DNA of 64,000 nucleotides from Bin87 sp026710825 (GTDB taxonomy: Bacteria; Chloroflexota; Dehalococcoidia; Lucifugimonadales; UBA3495). The DNA lies in contig OZ247427.1 in NCBI GenBank assembly GCA_965232815.1, positions 1,178,001 to 1,242,000 of the forward strand, written 5' to 3'. Below the pieces are notes generated by a model. It ran no database searches, was not told the origin of the DNA, and saw nothing but the letters and a program-made list of their open reading frames with translations. A program made the translations under genes and the position numbers. Positions 42,229-51,432 of this stretch are shown here, one piece after another (position 1 is the first letter of the stretch; each line of letters begins with the position of its first letter).

Positions 42229-43107
42229 ATGCCCAGCCTACGCGACGTAATCCAGGCAACCCACCGTACCCTCGAATCCGCCGGCATCCCCGACGCCCGG
42301 CTGGAGGCCGAGGTCATGGTGATGGACGTCATGCGGATGCCCCGCCAATCCATCTTCGCCGAGCAGGAGTCCCTGGTCGCCGCCCAGCAGGAAGCCCAAC
42401 TCGCTGCCATCGTCGAGCGCCGACTCACCCGTGAGCCCCTGGCCTACATCCTCAACTACCGCGAATTCTACGGCGTCAACCTGCTGGTCAACCAGGACGT
42501 GCTCATCCCGCGCCCCGAAACCGAGACCCTGGTGGAACACGCCCTGTTCATGGCCCTCATGGGTATGGAAAGCCGTGAACTCGTAATCGCAGATATCGGC
42601 ACCGGCACCGGCGCAATCGCCGTCAACCTCGCCATCCACCTGCCCGCCGCCCGCATCTACGCCAGCGACGCCTTTGACCCCACGCTGGATGTGGCCGCCT
42701 ACAACGTCCGCATGCACAACGTCCCCGACCGCGTCACCCTCTTGAAAGGCGACCTGCTGGAGTCCCTCCCCGAACCCGTGGACGTAATCGCGGCCAACCT
42801 GCCCTACCTGCCCACCGACCGCATCCCCACGCTCCAGCCGGAGATCCAGTGGGAGCCCGTGGCAGCCCTGGACGGGGGCCCCGATGGCCTCGACCACATC
42901 CGTCGCCTGATCGCCCAGGCTGCCGAACCTGACCGGTTGAAGCCCCACGGCGTCATCCTGCTGGAAATGGATCCCGAGCAGATGGACGAAGCCCGCGACT
43001 TGGCCTCCCAGACATTCCCCGATGCGGAAATCACCGTGGAACCCGATCTGGCCGGGCGCGATCGCGTCCTGTCCGTCAGCCTCGCCGGCGGCTACGACGG
43101 GTACTAG
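42229..43107 (+). CDS. prmC: release-factor glutamine N5-methyltransferase
   Basis: SAM-dependent enzyme of 292 residues that methylates the GGQ glutamine of release factors. It has the N-terminal helical domain (EPLAYILNYREFYG, family signature), the SAM motif ADIGTGTGAIA (about residues 123-133) and the catalytic ANLPYLP, a form of NPPY. Position after prfA supports the assignment. Confidence 0.95.
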   Translation: MPSLRDVIQATHRTLESAGIPDARLEAEVMVMDVMRMPRQSIFAEQESLVAAQQEAQLAAIVERRLTREPLAYILNYREFYGVNLLVNQDVLIPRPETETLVEHALFMALMGMESRELVIADIGTGTGAIAVNLAIHLPAARIYASDAFDPTLDVAAYNVRMHNVPDRVTLLKGDLLESLPEPVDVIAANLPYLPTDRIPTLQPEIQWEPVAALDGGPDGLDHIRRLIAQAAEPDRLKPHGVILLEMDPEQMDEARDLASQTFPDAEITVEPDLAGRDRVLSVSLAGGYDGY

Positions 43108-43178
43108 TCGGTAGACAGACCCGGTGCGCGAGAACCCGAAGCGTCCCGCGCCTCGCCGCTAGGCAGTTGGCCTTGCCG

Positions 43179-44600
43179 CTAAGCCGTTGGCCGCGTCGCC
43201 GCTCGCGTGCGCCTTTCCAGGAACAACGGCATCCCGCCCTTCGGGCGCAGGGAAACCAGCGGCATCAGTTCAACCTCGTGCTGCGCGTCGTGACGCACCG
43301 TCCAGCGCTGCCCCAGCGTGGCCAGTATCAGTATCGCCTCCATCCGGGCAAAACCCTCTCCGATGCATAGGCGCGGTCCGCCGCCGAAGGGATAGTAGGC
43401 GAACGCGGGCAGGTTTTCCCGGAACTGCGGCGTCCAGCGGTCCGGACAGAACTCCAGCGGTTGGTCAAACCAGCGCGGGTCCCGCTGGATCAGAAGCTGC
43501 GGCGCCACCAGGCCCGCTCCGGCGGGAATCTCCCAATCCCCCAGGGTGATGGGCTGGTAGGTCATCCGGCCGGTGGACCAGATCGGCGGGTACAACCGCA
43601 TTGACTCGGTGAGCACTCGTTCCGTGAACGGCAGGTTTGAAATGTCGCCCGGCGTCGGGATTCGCCCGTTCAGGACTTCATCCAACTCGGCCTGGAACCT
43701 GTCTTGGATCTCAGGGTGCGTCGCCAGCAAATACCAGGTCCAGGTCAGGGCCACCGCGGTCGTTTCATGTCCCGCGGCAAACAGGGTGATGGCCTCGTCG
43801 CGGACCTGCTGGTCGGTCATCACCGCATCCGCAGGGTTCTCCGCCTCATCGTCCCTGACGTTCAGCAGCAGGGATAGCAGGTCATCGCCGTCCAGACCGC
43901 TCTCTCTGCGCTGTTCGATCAGGCTGTACACGGTCTCGTCCAGGTAGGCCAGCCCCCGTTTGAATCGGTGGGTCAGCGGTACGGGCAGCCGGTGTAGCAG
44001 TTTCCTTAACGGCACTGGCTGGTTGCCGCGTATGGTGATGTAGTCGTTGCTGACTTCGAACGCTTCGCCTATGCGCCGCACAGTGTCCGGCGGATCCAGG
44101 CCGAACAGCGTTTTCACGACAATATGCAGGGTGAGGTCGCTCATCTCCTGGGCCACATCGACCCGCTGCCCGTCCTGCCATTCCTGCTCATGCCGGTTGG
44201 CAAAGTCCGTCATGACCGCGGCGTAACCGGCAATCCGGCTGTGATGAAACTGGGGTTGCATCAGCCGCCGCTGGCGCAGGTGCAGCGGGCCGTCGGCAGT
44301 GACCAGTCCGTTCCCCATCAGGTACCGATACGTACCCGTTAGAAAACCTCGCCCCACGCTCTGATGATTGGTTACGAACAGTTCCCTGATCAAGTCCGGA
44401 TGGTTGACCAGGTAAATCAGTGTCGGTTTCGTGGACACCGTGGCCAGGTCGCCGTATCTGGCCGCCTCGTGCAGCAACCCCAACTGGTCCGTGATGTACC
44501 GGAATGACTGGCCTACGATTGGCAACTCCGGCGGGCCGGGCGGCAATGACTCACGGTGAACTTTGGGCCGCCCCGGGTACGCGATGGAGCCCGTATTCAT
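43179..44600 (-). CDS. cytochrome P450
   Basis: Haem-thiolate monooxygenase of 473 residues. The Cys ligand lies in FGGGPRLCIGEGFA (near residue 420), the I-helix motif is AGHETTAVALTW, and the K-helix ExxR is in ESMRLYPP. No signal or membrane anchor is visible, as in bacterial soluble P450s. The substrate is unknown. No ferredoxin gene is adjacent. Confidence 0.94.
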   Translation of the reverse strand: MNTGSIAYPGRPKVHRESLPPGPPELPIVGQSFRYITDQLGLLHEAARYGDLATVSTKPTLIYLVNHPDLIRELFVTNHQSVGRGFLTGTYRYLMGNGLVTADGPLHLRQRRLMQPQFHHSRIAGYAAVMTDFANRHEQEWQDGQRVDVAQEMSDLTLHIVVKTLFGLDPPDTVRRIGEAFEVSNDYITIRGNQPVPLRKLLHRLPVPLTHRFKRGLAYLDETVYSLIEQRRESGLDGDDLLSLLLNVRDDEAENPADAVMTDQQVRDEAITLFAAGHETTAVALTWTWYLLATHPEIQDRFQAELDEVLNGRIPTPGDISNLPFTERVLTESMRLYPPIWSTGRMTYQPITLGDWEIPAGAGLVAPQLLIQRDPRWFDQPLEFCPDRWTPQFRENLPAFAYYPFGGGPRLCIGEGFARMEAILILATLGQRWTVRHDAQHEVELMPLVSLRPKGGMPLFLERRTRAATRPTA

Positions 44601-44897
44601 GGTCGTCTCTCCTTCACACGCGCCACGGACAACCTGCGCCCCAGCGATATGCCGCCTCCGGTGTCGTCTACTAATATGTTACGAAATACGGCCCCATTTG
44701 TATTCAGTTGGAGCCTGGGACCGCCGACAAACGAGACATAATGAGCCCTCTGGAGCGCCCTCCCCAGTGTCGCTATCCCGGGCCGCATGGCTTCATGAGC
44801 CTACGCGGTTCGGCAGATATTTGTCCCGGCCCAGCGTTTTATAGTTTCCGAAAGGACCGGCCTGTGAAGAAAAGCCGGTCGGAGAATGGACTCCGCG

Positions 44898-45344
44898 TTA
44901 CCCGATGGCCCGGTTGCTCTGGAGCAGCCAGTCCGCGTCCAACTCAACGTCGGGGTGGCAGATCTTGATGAAATCGCCCACGTCGCCGATGTAGGGAGCC
45001 TCGCCTCGGCACCGCCTCAGGTATTCCACCACCACGGCCAGGTTGACCGCGCCGTTGGCGTCAATGAACGGCGATACGTTGGCCTCTGCCACATCCGTCA
45101 ACTCCCACCTGCCCGGGCCTGTCCCCTGGTTGTTGAACCAGTCCCGTTTCAACACGCCGTCAACGTCCGGTTTCCGTTCGCCCATCGCCAGTTCCACCGC
45201 TTGCCACAGTTGGGCGCGCCGAATGGGTTCGCCGCGGGTGACCAGCACGTCGCGAATGATCTTGCTGGCCATCAACGTGATGTTGTCGTCATGCTGGACG
45301 GCATAATCGAGGTCGGCGTTGTAGTTGGCGAAAGGCGATGTCAT
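44898..45344 (-). CDS. hypothetical protein
   Basis: Unrecognised 148-residue soluble protein, acidic, with alpha-helical predicted character. A central part (RRAQLWQAVELAMGERK... and WELTDVAEANV) resembles a winged-helix arrangement, but no family can be named. It lies between P450 and the NHL/thioredoxin gene, all on the minus strand; a tandem hairpin region at 45441-45490 separates it from the latter. Confidence 0.55.
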   Translation of the reverse strand: MTSPFANYNADLDYAVQHDDNITLMASKIIRDVLVTRGEPIRRAQLWQAVELAMGERKPDVDGVLKRDWFNNQGTGPGRWELTDVAEANVSPFIDANGAVNLAVVVEYLRRCRGEAPYIGDVGDFIKICHPDVELDADWLLQSNRAIG

Positions 45345-45440
45345 TGGGCTCTCCTGGGTGGTCGTTTGCTGGAGTGGTCTTCTGATCGTGGGACGCGCAG
45401 AGGTAATGCAGTGTCAAGTTCGATAAATTATGTTGCCCTA

Positions 45441-45490
45441 AGGGTCCGCCTCCGTCAAGATTAAAGGCGGACCCTCCGAAAGGGTCCGCC
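45441..45490. repeat. GGGTCCGCC inverted repeat with a third copy
   Basis: AGGGTCCGCC (45441-45450) pairs with GGCGGACCCT (45466-45475), and AGGGTCCGCC follows again at 45481-45490. It lies between two minus-strand genes and could switch between alternative hairpins. Confidence 0.7.
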
Positions 45491-45523
45491 CCATGGCTGG
45501 CCTGGACGGCAATGAGCAAATGG

Positions 45524-47044
45524 CTACAGCCCTTTGATCTCCAAGGTCCGCACCTCGTCCGCATCAAAGTCCGCGATGCGGATGGCATGGTTATTGGTGT
45601 CGGCGATGTAGAGCAGCGGCTGGCGGCCATTCTCAAAAACGGCGAAGCTCAACCCGCTGGGCTCGCTGAAGGTTGCCAGCTTGCCCGCTCCGTCGTGCAG
45701 ACCCATCGCGCCGGAACCCAACACCGTCTGCACCGACCGCATGATCGGCAGAACCTTCTTGATCTTGTGGTTGTACGTGTCGGCGATGAACAATTCGCCT
45801 TCGTGCCACTCGATTCCGATGGGGTGCTGCAGCCGGACGTTGTGTTCCACCCCGTCGCGATCTCCGAACGCGAACAGGTCGATGCCCACCAGCGTCGCCA
45901 CGCGTCCCGTAACCGGGTTTATGCCGGCGCTGCGGACACTGCTGGTCTCGGAGTCGGCGAAGTACAGGATGTCGTCGTTGCCTCGGTCTTTGCCCACCAC
46001 GATCCCGCTGGGCTGCGCCAGCGTCGCCTGGGCCAGCGGGCCGTTGTCGATGTTCTCGCCGCCCGTCCCGGCGTGGGGACAAACCGTCCCGTCAGCCAGC
46101 GACAGCCGCCAAAGCTGGTGGGTTCCGGCCATGGCGATGTACAGCGTTCCTTCGTGGTGCGCCAGATCCCAGGGACTGCTCAGCGCAATCTGCGTACCGG
46201 GTCCGGCGGCACGGCGGTCGTGTCCCTGCTCTCCCGTGCCGGCGATGGTGTCCACGGTACCCGCCGCAAGGTCGACGCGCCTGATGGCGTGGTTCTCGGT
46301 GTCGGCCACGTACAGCGTATCGCCCACCAACTCCATGCCCTGCGGATGGTTGAACGCCGCGCTGACGTAGTCGCCGTCCGCGAAATCCTCAGCGCCGTTT
46401 CCGACAATCGCCTGCACTTGCCCGTCCAGGTCAGCGACGACAATGCGATTGTGGTTGGTGTCGGCAATGAACAGGCGGTTGCCCGGGCCGTCGGCCAAGA
46501 CCTTGCCAGGGAAGGCCAGCGCGGATTCCTCCACCACTTCCGGTTTGAGCCCCAGGTCGCGCCGGTCGATTAACCCCTGTTCGTCAAACTCGGCGACCAT
46601 CCGCCCGATCAGGTCATCAAACGCCTCGTAGGGCAACTCACCCTCGTGCTTGCCGATCACCTTGCCCTGGGGATCGACGAACATCAGCGTGGGCCAGGCG
46701 CGGCAGGCGTATTGCTTCCACACCTCGAACTCGGCATCGTTGACGATGGGATGCTTCAGCTCATATCGCTGAGCGGCCAGCAGCACGTTGTCGGCGTACT
46801 TCTCGTTGGGGAACTTGGCGGAATGCACTCCAATGACCACCAACTCGTCCGCGTACTTCTCTTCCATTTTCCGCAACTGCGGAAACACGTGGACGCAGTT
46901 GATTCAACAGTAGGTCCAGAAGTCGAGTATGACCACCTTACCGCGCAGGTCGGCCATGTTCAGCGGCCGGTCGGTGTTGATCCATTCGACGCTGTCGGGA
47001 AAGTCCGGCGCGTTTACGGTGCCGGCGAAAGACTGGGTGGCCAT
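45524..47044 (-). CDS. thioredoxin/NHL-repeat selenoprotein (in-frame TGA at UxxC motif)
   Basis: Predicted 506-residue protein, a thioredoxin-like domain (about residues 10-165) followed by a beta-propeller of NHL repeats (DTNHNRI, DTENHAIRR, DTYNHKIKK and DTNNHAIRI mark blades), resembling NHLRC2. After DFWTYC the frame has TGA at 46904-46906, then INCVHVFPQL. The family has CCINC here, so the TGA falls exactly on the redox Cys and gives UINC (residue 47). The ATG at 47044 has GGAGG upstream. A 7-bp perfect hairpin follows the TGA at the right distance for a bacterial SECIS. Gene finders that stop at TGA would split this gene and start the second part at GTG 46888. Confidence 0.9.
46868..46885 (-). 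promoter_or_regulatory. candidate bacterial SECIS element of the thioredoxin/NHL gene
   Basis: TTTCCGC-AGTT-GCGGAAA on the minus strand forms a perfect 7-bp stem with a 4-base loop containing G at its second position. The loop starts 25 bases after the TGA, inside the 16-37 base window of bacterial SECIS elements. Confidence 0.8.
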
Positions 47045-47123
47045 GGTTATGCCTCCATTAGGATTGGTTCGGTCACCCCGACCCCTGCCGGAACGACGGT
47101 TGAACGGCAATTGTGCGGATGCG

Positions 47124-47648
47124 TCAGGCCGGCGGCGCAGTCTCGAAGGCCAGGGTGGCGTGGCGCATGAAGATCGCGCCGACGGGTTCGCCCAGCGGAG
47201 CGTTGGCGACCAGCACGGCGATGACGTGCTCCTGCCCCGGCTGGCCCGGTTCCTCCACCAGCACGCGCTTGGGGGTGTTGTTTCCGGTAACCACGCCGAT
47301 GTTGCGGTCTATCTTGCCGTCGACGAAAACCTCGCCGTAGTTGTCCACGTTGGTCTCGAACCACACGCGGCAGGTGTTGACGTCCTGGCCCTTCACGGTC
47401 TCAGGCATGGTGAACCGCAGGCGGTACCAGGCGAAGGTGAATCCGACGGAATAACGCTTCTGGAAGTCTGAGCCGCTCTCCCAGCCGGAATCGTCATAGT
47501 CGGGCAGGCGGGCATTGCTGCCCAGCTTTTCGGCGACCAGACCCTGGTTGGGCTCGCCCGGTTCCAGGCCCTGCGCCACGCGCCAGCCGTCTGACTTGAT
47601 GACGGCCAGGTCTGCTTTCTGTTCAAGATCGAGTGCTACTCGGGGCAT
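47124..47648 (-). CDS. galactose-binding-like (jelly-roll) domain protein
   Basis: Protein of 174 residues with features of a galactose-binding-like beta-sandwich as found at the N-terminus of GH2-type glycosidases: a DDSGWE segment, FAWYRLRFTMPE, NVDNYGEVFVDG and a C-terminal strand. Alone it would bind a ligand without catalysis. It lacks the catalytic barrel, so it is not a glycosidase by itself. It sits just upstream of the NHL gene on the minus strand. Confidence 0.65.
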   Translation of the reverse strand: MPRVALDLEQKADLAVIKSDGWRVAQGLEPGEPNQGLVAEKLGSNARLPDYDDSGWESGSDFQKRYSVGFTFAWYRLRFTMPETVKGQDVNTCRVWFETNVDNYGEVFVDGKIDRNIGVVTGNNTPKRVLVEEPGQPGQEHVIAVLVANAPLGEPVGAIFMRHATLAFETAPPA

Positions 47649-47685
47649 GGGGATACTCCTTTTGTCAACGATGATGGGGGGTCGT

Positions 47686-47713
47686 GTAGGTGCGAATCAT
47701 GAATCGCACCTAC
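47686..47713. repeat. GTAGGTGCG-type palindrome
   Basis: GTAGGTGCGAATCATGAATCGCACCTAC is an imperfect inverted repeat with 10-bp perfect arms (GTAGGTGCGA/TCGCACCTAC), a variant of the dispersed family. Confidence 0.7.
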
Positions 47714-47724
47714 TTTGCGAACGG

Positions 47725-48450
47725 TTACGCCTTTAAATGCTCGGCAAAGAATTCCAGCGTGCGCGGCCACGACCGGTCGGCCGCCTCCTTCTGGTAGCGT
47801 GGTCCGGTGAAGTCCATAAAGGCGTGGTCGGCGTCGCGGTACACGTAGAACTGGTGCTGCTTGCCCAGCCGGTTCAGTTCCTCGTCGAATCTGCGCATGT
47901 CGTCCTGCGAAGGGTTCTCGTCAACCTCGCCGAAGTGGAACAGCATGGGGCAGTTGATGTTGGAGGCCAACTCGAAAGGCGGCGTCTCCCCCGCGCCCCA
48001 GGTCACCAGCAGGTTGCCGCCGTAGTAGGGGGCGACGGCGTTGATGTGAGGGTTGGAAGCCGCGCCCAGCCAGGCCACCCGACCGCCCATGCAGAACCCG
48101 GTGATGCCGATGCGATCGGCAACGGCGTCGTGGTTGCGCAGCCAGTCCACCGTGGCGCCGATGTCGGCGACGATGTCGGGGTCGCTGAGCACATCCCACG
48201 GCCTCGGGCGAGGATCGGCGTTCATTACCTCGTCGGAGTTGCGGTGATACAGGTTGGGCGCGACGGCGGCGTAGCCCTCGGCGGCCAGCCGGTCGCAGAT
48301 GGTTTGGATGAATTCGTCCACGCCGCCGCCGTGTTGGGAAACGATTACGGCCGGATAGGGCGCAGTGAAGCCGGCGCTGCTGCTGGGCACGCTGGCGTAC
48401 ATATCCATTTCGCTGCCGTCAACGGTGAGCTTTTCCCAGAAACTGGCCAT
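47725..48450 (-). CDS. dienelactone hydrolase family protein (tandem copy 1)
   Basis: Alpha/beta hydrolase of 241 residues with the DLH Cys nucleophile in GFCMGGR (C120) and the His in DADHAFMDF. The first 70 residues are almost identical to the next gene (MASFWEKxTVDG, YASVPSSSAGF, ICDRLAAEGYAAVAPNLYHR), showing tandem duplication. The substrate is unknown. A family palindrome lies on either side, at 47686 and 48488. Confidence 0.9.
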   Translation of the reverse strand: MASFWEKLTVDGSEMDMYASVPSSSAGFTAPYPAVIVSQHGGGVDEFIQTICDRLAAEGYAAVAPNLYHRNSDEVMNADPRPRPWDVLSDPDIVADIGATVDWLRNHDAVADRIGITGFCMGGRVAWLGAASNPHINAVAPYYGGNLLVTWGAGETPPFELASNINCPMLFHFGEVDENPSQDDMRRFDEELNRLGKQHQFYVYRDADHAFMDFTGPRYQKEAADRSWPRTLEFFAEHLKA

Positions 48451-48487
48451 GACGATACCTCCTGTGTTCGGTGCAGACGATACAGAC

Positions 48488-48516
48488 GTAGGGGCGGATT
48501 TGAAACCCGCCCCTAC
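48488..48516. repeat. GTAGGGGCG-type palindrome between tandem paralogues
   Basis: GTAGGGGCGG-ATTTGAAAC-CCGCCCCTAC is an inverted repeat with 10-bp perfect arms. It sits exactly between the two dienelactone hydrolase genes. Confidence 0.75.
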
Positions 48517-48532
48517 AATACCACCAATGCCA

Positions 48533-49273
48533 CTATGCTTTCAGGTGTTGCGCGAAGAACTCCAGGGTGCGCGGCCACGAGGTCACGGCAGCGTCTTCGT
48601 TGTAGCGTCCCCCGGAGGGATTCATAAAGGCGTGATCCGCCCCCGGGTATGTGTAAAACGTGTGCGCCTTACCCAATCGGGTCAACTCAGCATCCAGCTT
48701 TTTCAGGTCTTCCTGCGAAGGATTCGCGTCGATTTCGCCGAAGTGGAAGAGCATAGGGCAGTTGATATTGTCGGCGATGTCAAACGGCGGGGTCTGACCG
48801 GCGCCCCAGGTCGTCATCAGGTTGCCGCCGTAATAGGGCGCCACAGCCTTGAAATTGGAATTGGTCGCGGCGGCCAGCCAGGCCACGCGCCCGCCCATGC
48901 AGAAGCCGGTGACGCCGATCCGGTCGGCCTGCACGGCATCATGGTTGCGGAGCCAGTCCATTGCCGCGTTCATGTCGGCGACGATGTCGGGGTCGCTGAG
49001 CAACGCGCCAGGGGCCGGACGCGGCCCGCCGTTGGCCGAGGCGGCGATGGCCTCCTCGCTGTGGCGGTGGTACAGGTTGGGCGCGACGGCGGCGTAGCCT
49101 TCGGCGGCCAACCGGTCGCAGATATCCTGGATAAACTCGTCAACTCCGGTTGCATGCTGCGCCACCACCACCGCCGGATACGGCGCGGAGAAGCCGGCGC
49201 TGCTCGACGGCACGCTGGCGTACATATCCATCTCTACGCCGTCAACGGTAATCTTTTCCCAAAAACTAGCCAT
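48533..49273 (-). CDS. dienelactone hydrolase family protein (tandem copy 2)
   Basis: Paralogue of the preceding gene, 246 residues, nucleophile in GFCMGGR (C125) and His in GADHAFMNP. It differs mainly by a short Ala/Asn/Gly insertion after NLYHRHSEE and in the C-terminus. With the gene at 16970 there are three members of this family in the window. Both tandem copies keep the active-site motif, so both are likely functional. They run in the same direction. Confidence 0.9.
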   Translation of the reverse strand: MASFWEKITVDGVEMDMYASVPSSSAGFSAPYPAVVVAQHATGVDEFIQDICDRLAAEGYAAVAPNLYHRHSEEAIAASANGGPRPAPGALLSDPDIVADMNAAMDWLRNHDAVQADRIGVTGFCMGGRVAWLAAATNSNFKAVAPYYGGNLMTTWGAGQTPPFDIADNINCPMLFHFGEIDANPSQEDLKKLDAELTRLGKAHTFYTYPGADHAFMNPSGGRYNEDAAVTSWPRTLEFFAQHLKA

Positions 49274-49281
49274 GATCTACC

Positions 49282-49497
49282 TCATCCTCCGATATCGATT
49301 TCGTTCCTGGCGGCCCAAGCCTGCTTGAATATCCAGTTCAGGATTGAGCTGATGACAAGCAGTATCAATGCCGCTCCGATCACGCCGAACGCTGGGATCC
49401 CGCCGATTTCAAGCACGGTTTCGGCAGCATAATCCAGACTGATCATGACCACTCCGAAGAAGAACAGCACAACCCAGATGGCATATAGAGTGTTCAT
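49282..49497 (-). CDS. tiny two-helix membrane protein (3 of 3)
   Basis: Protein of 71 residues with two membrane helices (about residues 6-23 and 33-55) and a polar tail with NEIDIGG. ATG at 49497 starts one base after the stop of the next upstream gene. It is the last of three similar small membrane protein genes in a row. Unrecognised; possibly a subunit or regulator of a membrane complex. Confidence 0.55.
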   Translation of the reverse strand: MNTLYAIWVVLFFFGVVMISLDYAAETVLEIGGIPAFGVIGAALILLVISSILNWIFKQAWAARNEIDIGG

Positions 49498-49498
49498 G

Positions 49499-49681
49499 TC
49501 AGCTGCCCAATTCAGCGAATACTGCGATGACCACCAACGTAGTGGCTGCGCCAATCAGTCCCATCAGCGCTGCAAAGGAAACGGCCCACAACGGTCCCTC
49601 ATCCAACACTGCAAAGAAAGCCAGGCAGAAAAACCCGACCCCGGTTGCGCCGGAGCAAACCCATCTGGCGAGGCTGCTCAT
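49499..49681 (-). CDS. tiny two-helix membrane protein (2 of 3)
   Basis: Protein of 60 residues with two membrane helices (MSSLARWVCSGATGVGFFCL then VSFAALMGLIGAATTLVVIA, given only as markers). The start at 49681 overlaps the stop of the upstream small gene (ATGA). Function unknown; no homologue recognised. Confidence 0.55.
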   Translation of the reverse strand: MSSLARWVCSGATGVGFFCLAFFAVLDEGPLWAVSFAALMGLIGAATTLVVIAVFAELGS

Positions 49682-49869
49682 TTGCGCGCCTCCATGCTGT
49701 GGTATGCGATGACCATGAGGGTGACCAGCAAAACGCCAGCCGTACCCGCCAGAACGGCCGACAGGAGCGCCCGCAAGAACCCCAAATCCTGTGTGGCCGA
49801 AAAGGTCATCCCGGCTGCCGCAAACCCCACGAGGACTGCCAACACCAATGCCGCGACTTTCCGTTTCAT
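49678..49869 (-). CDS. tiny two-helix membrane protein (1 of 3)
   Basis: Protein of 63 residues with a basic N-terminus (MKRKVAALVL) and two membrane helices. The ATG at 49869 has GAGG about 11 bases upstream; a TTG seven codons earlier is less likely. It overlaps the next gene by four bases, and the third follows within one base, so three tiny membrane proteins form a coupled unit. Unknown role. Confidence 0.55.
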   Translation of the reverse strand: MKRKVAALVLAVLVGFAAAGMTFSATQDLGFLRALLSAVLAGTAGVLLVTLMVIAYHSMEARK

Positions 49870-49919
49870 GGTCTGGCAATCCTCGCTCAAACGAACGCGT
49901 CTCGAGGGTAACTCTGACC

Positions 49920-51254
49920 TTACACCAGCCCCTCCGCTCGCACCTCCGCCAGCGTTGTCTCGAAGGCGGCCAGCGTTGCGTCGATGTCGGTCTCGTTGTG
50001 CGTCGCCGATACCAGGAAGGCGTCGCGACCCATGATGTCGATGCCGTGGTTCTGCAGGGCGCGTTTGATACCGGTTACCGCGGCGGATCCGGCCGCTGCC
50101 TTGATGCGGCGGTTCACGTCGGGTCCGAATTCGTTGTCAAAGTCGCCGTCGGCCAGCGTGAAGTGGATCATGGACGCGACCCCGTAAGCGTGGCCGCTGA
50201 CCTCCATGCGGGTGAACGCCTCGTTCAGGCCGGCTTTGAGCCGGGCGGCCATGGCGTCGGCCTGCTGGTTGATGGGTTCGGCGGCGATCATCTCCAGGCA
50301 GGTCGCTCCTGCAACTGCGGACAGCGGGTTGCCGTTGAAGGTGCCGGGGTGATAGACGCGTTCGGTGTTGTCCCACTCGGGGTCGCCCCGCTGCGCGATC
50401 ATGTCCACGATGTCGGCCTTGCCGCCCACCGCTCCGCCGGGCAACGCGCCGGCCACGATCTTGGCCATGGTGGTCAGGTCGGGCGTGATGCCGTAGCGCA
50501 CCTGCGCGCCTCCGGACGAGGCGCGGAATCCGGTCACCACTTCGTCGAAGATCAACACCACACCATGCTGGTCGCACAGCGCCCTCAGACCGGCCAGGTA
50601 AGTCGGCACGTCGAAGGGAAGCTGGCCGTAGTGCGCGCCGGTCGGCTCCAGGATGATGGCGGCGATGTCGGAATCGCGCTCCATGGCCTGTTCCACGGCA
50701 TTCAGATCGCCGGCGGGCACGATGACCATGCTGCCCCACGATTCCGGCGGGATGCCGGGGGCGGGGCGGTCCGAACCGGCCATGGCGTAGTCGTGCCAGC
50801 CGTGGAAGTGGTCCTGCAGCTTGATCACCTTGTTGCGTCCGGTGTAGGCGCGGGCCAAGCGCATCGCCATCAGGGTGGCCTCGGTGCCGCTGCTGTGGAA
50901 GCGTACCCGCTCGACGGCTGGCATAAGGTTCATTATGGCCCGGGCCCAACGCACTTCCTCATCCGTGCAGGCCCCCAGGTGGGTGCCGCGCCGGATCTGC
51001 TCGGCCACGGCATCGGCAATGGCGGGATGCGAGTGCCCCAGGATCAGCGCGCCGTGCCCCGAGACGTAGTCGATGTACTCGTGGCCGTCCACGTCCCACT
51101 TCCGGGGGCCCTGGCCGTGCGTGATGTACAACGGGAACGGCTCTGCGTACCGATTGTCGTGGGTCACGCCGCCGGGGAAGATGCCCACGGCTTCCCGGTA
51201 GCGTTCGGCAGACCCGGGGTGGTTGGCGATGTACTGTTCGAGGATGGTGGACAT
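49920..51254 (-). CDS. class III aminotransferase (glutamate-1-semialdehyde aminomutase-like)
   Basis: PLP enzyme of 444 residues. The cofactor lysine lies in TTMAKIVAGALPGGA, the ring-stacking region in HSSGTEATLMA, and the Asp in IFDEVVTGFR. It resembles GSA aminomutase (hemL), but the sequence around the active site and the absence of other haem genes suggest one of the many catabolic homologues in Chloroflexota. Substrate not known. Confidence 0.88.
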   Translation of the reverse strand: MSTILEQYIANHPGSAERYREAVGIFPGGVTHDNRYAEPFPLYITHGQGPRKWDVDGHEYIDYVSGHGALILGHSHPAIADAVAEQIRRGTHLGACTDEEVRWARAIMNLMPAVERVRFHSSGTEATLMAMRLARAYTGRNKVIKLQDHFHGWHDYAMAGSDRPAPGIPPESWGSMVIVPAGDLNAVEQAMERDSDIAAIILEPTGAHYGQLPFDVPTYLAGLRALCDQHGVVLIFDEVVTGFRASSGGAQVRYGITPDLTTMAKIVAGALPGGAVGGKADIVDMIAQRGDPEWDNTERVYHPGTFNGNPLSAVAGATCLEMIAAEPINQQADAMAARLKAGLNEAFTRMEVSGHAYGVASMIHFTLADGDFDNEFGPDVNRRIKAAAGSAAVTGIKRALQNHGIDIMGRDAFLVSATHNETDIDATLAAFETTLAEVRAEGLV

Positions 51255-51432
51255 GTTCAGACTCTCCTGAAACTTTTTTATACGGCGTGTGCTGGATAAC
51301 GCGATGCCAGAGTCATCGTCTGATTTGGCGCTGGTTCGGCCGGAAATTGTCGCTGCCGGATCCCGCCGCTACAAGGGAATTTTTGTGGGCCGACGGTTGG
51401 CCCAATTGTAGCACGCACCCTTTCGGCGAACT

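Noticed and set aside
46904..46906. TGA as a genuine stop, making the thioredoxin/NHL gene a pseudogene or two genes
   Set aside because: The frame is otherwise intact on both sides, the TGA is exactly at a redox Cys column, and a SECIS-like hairpin follows.
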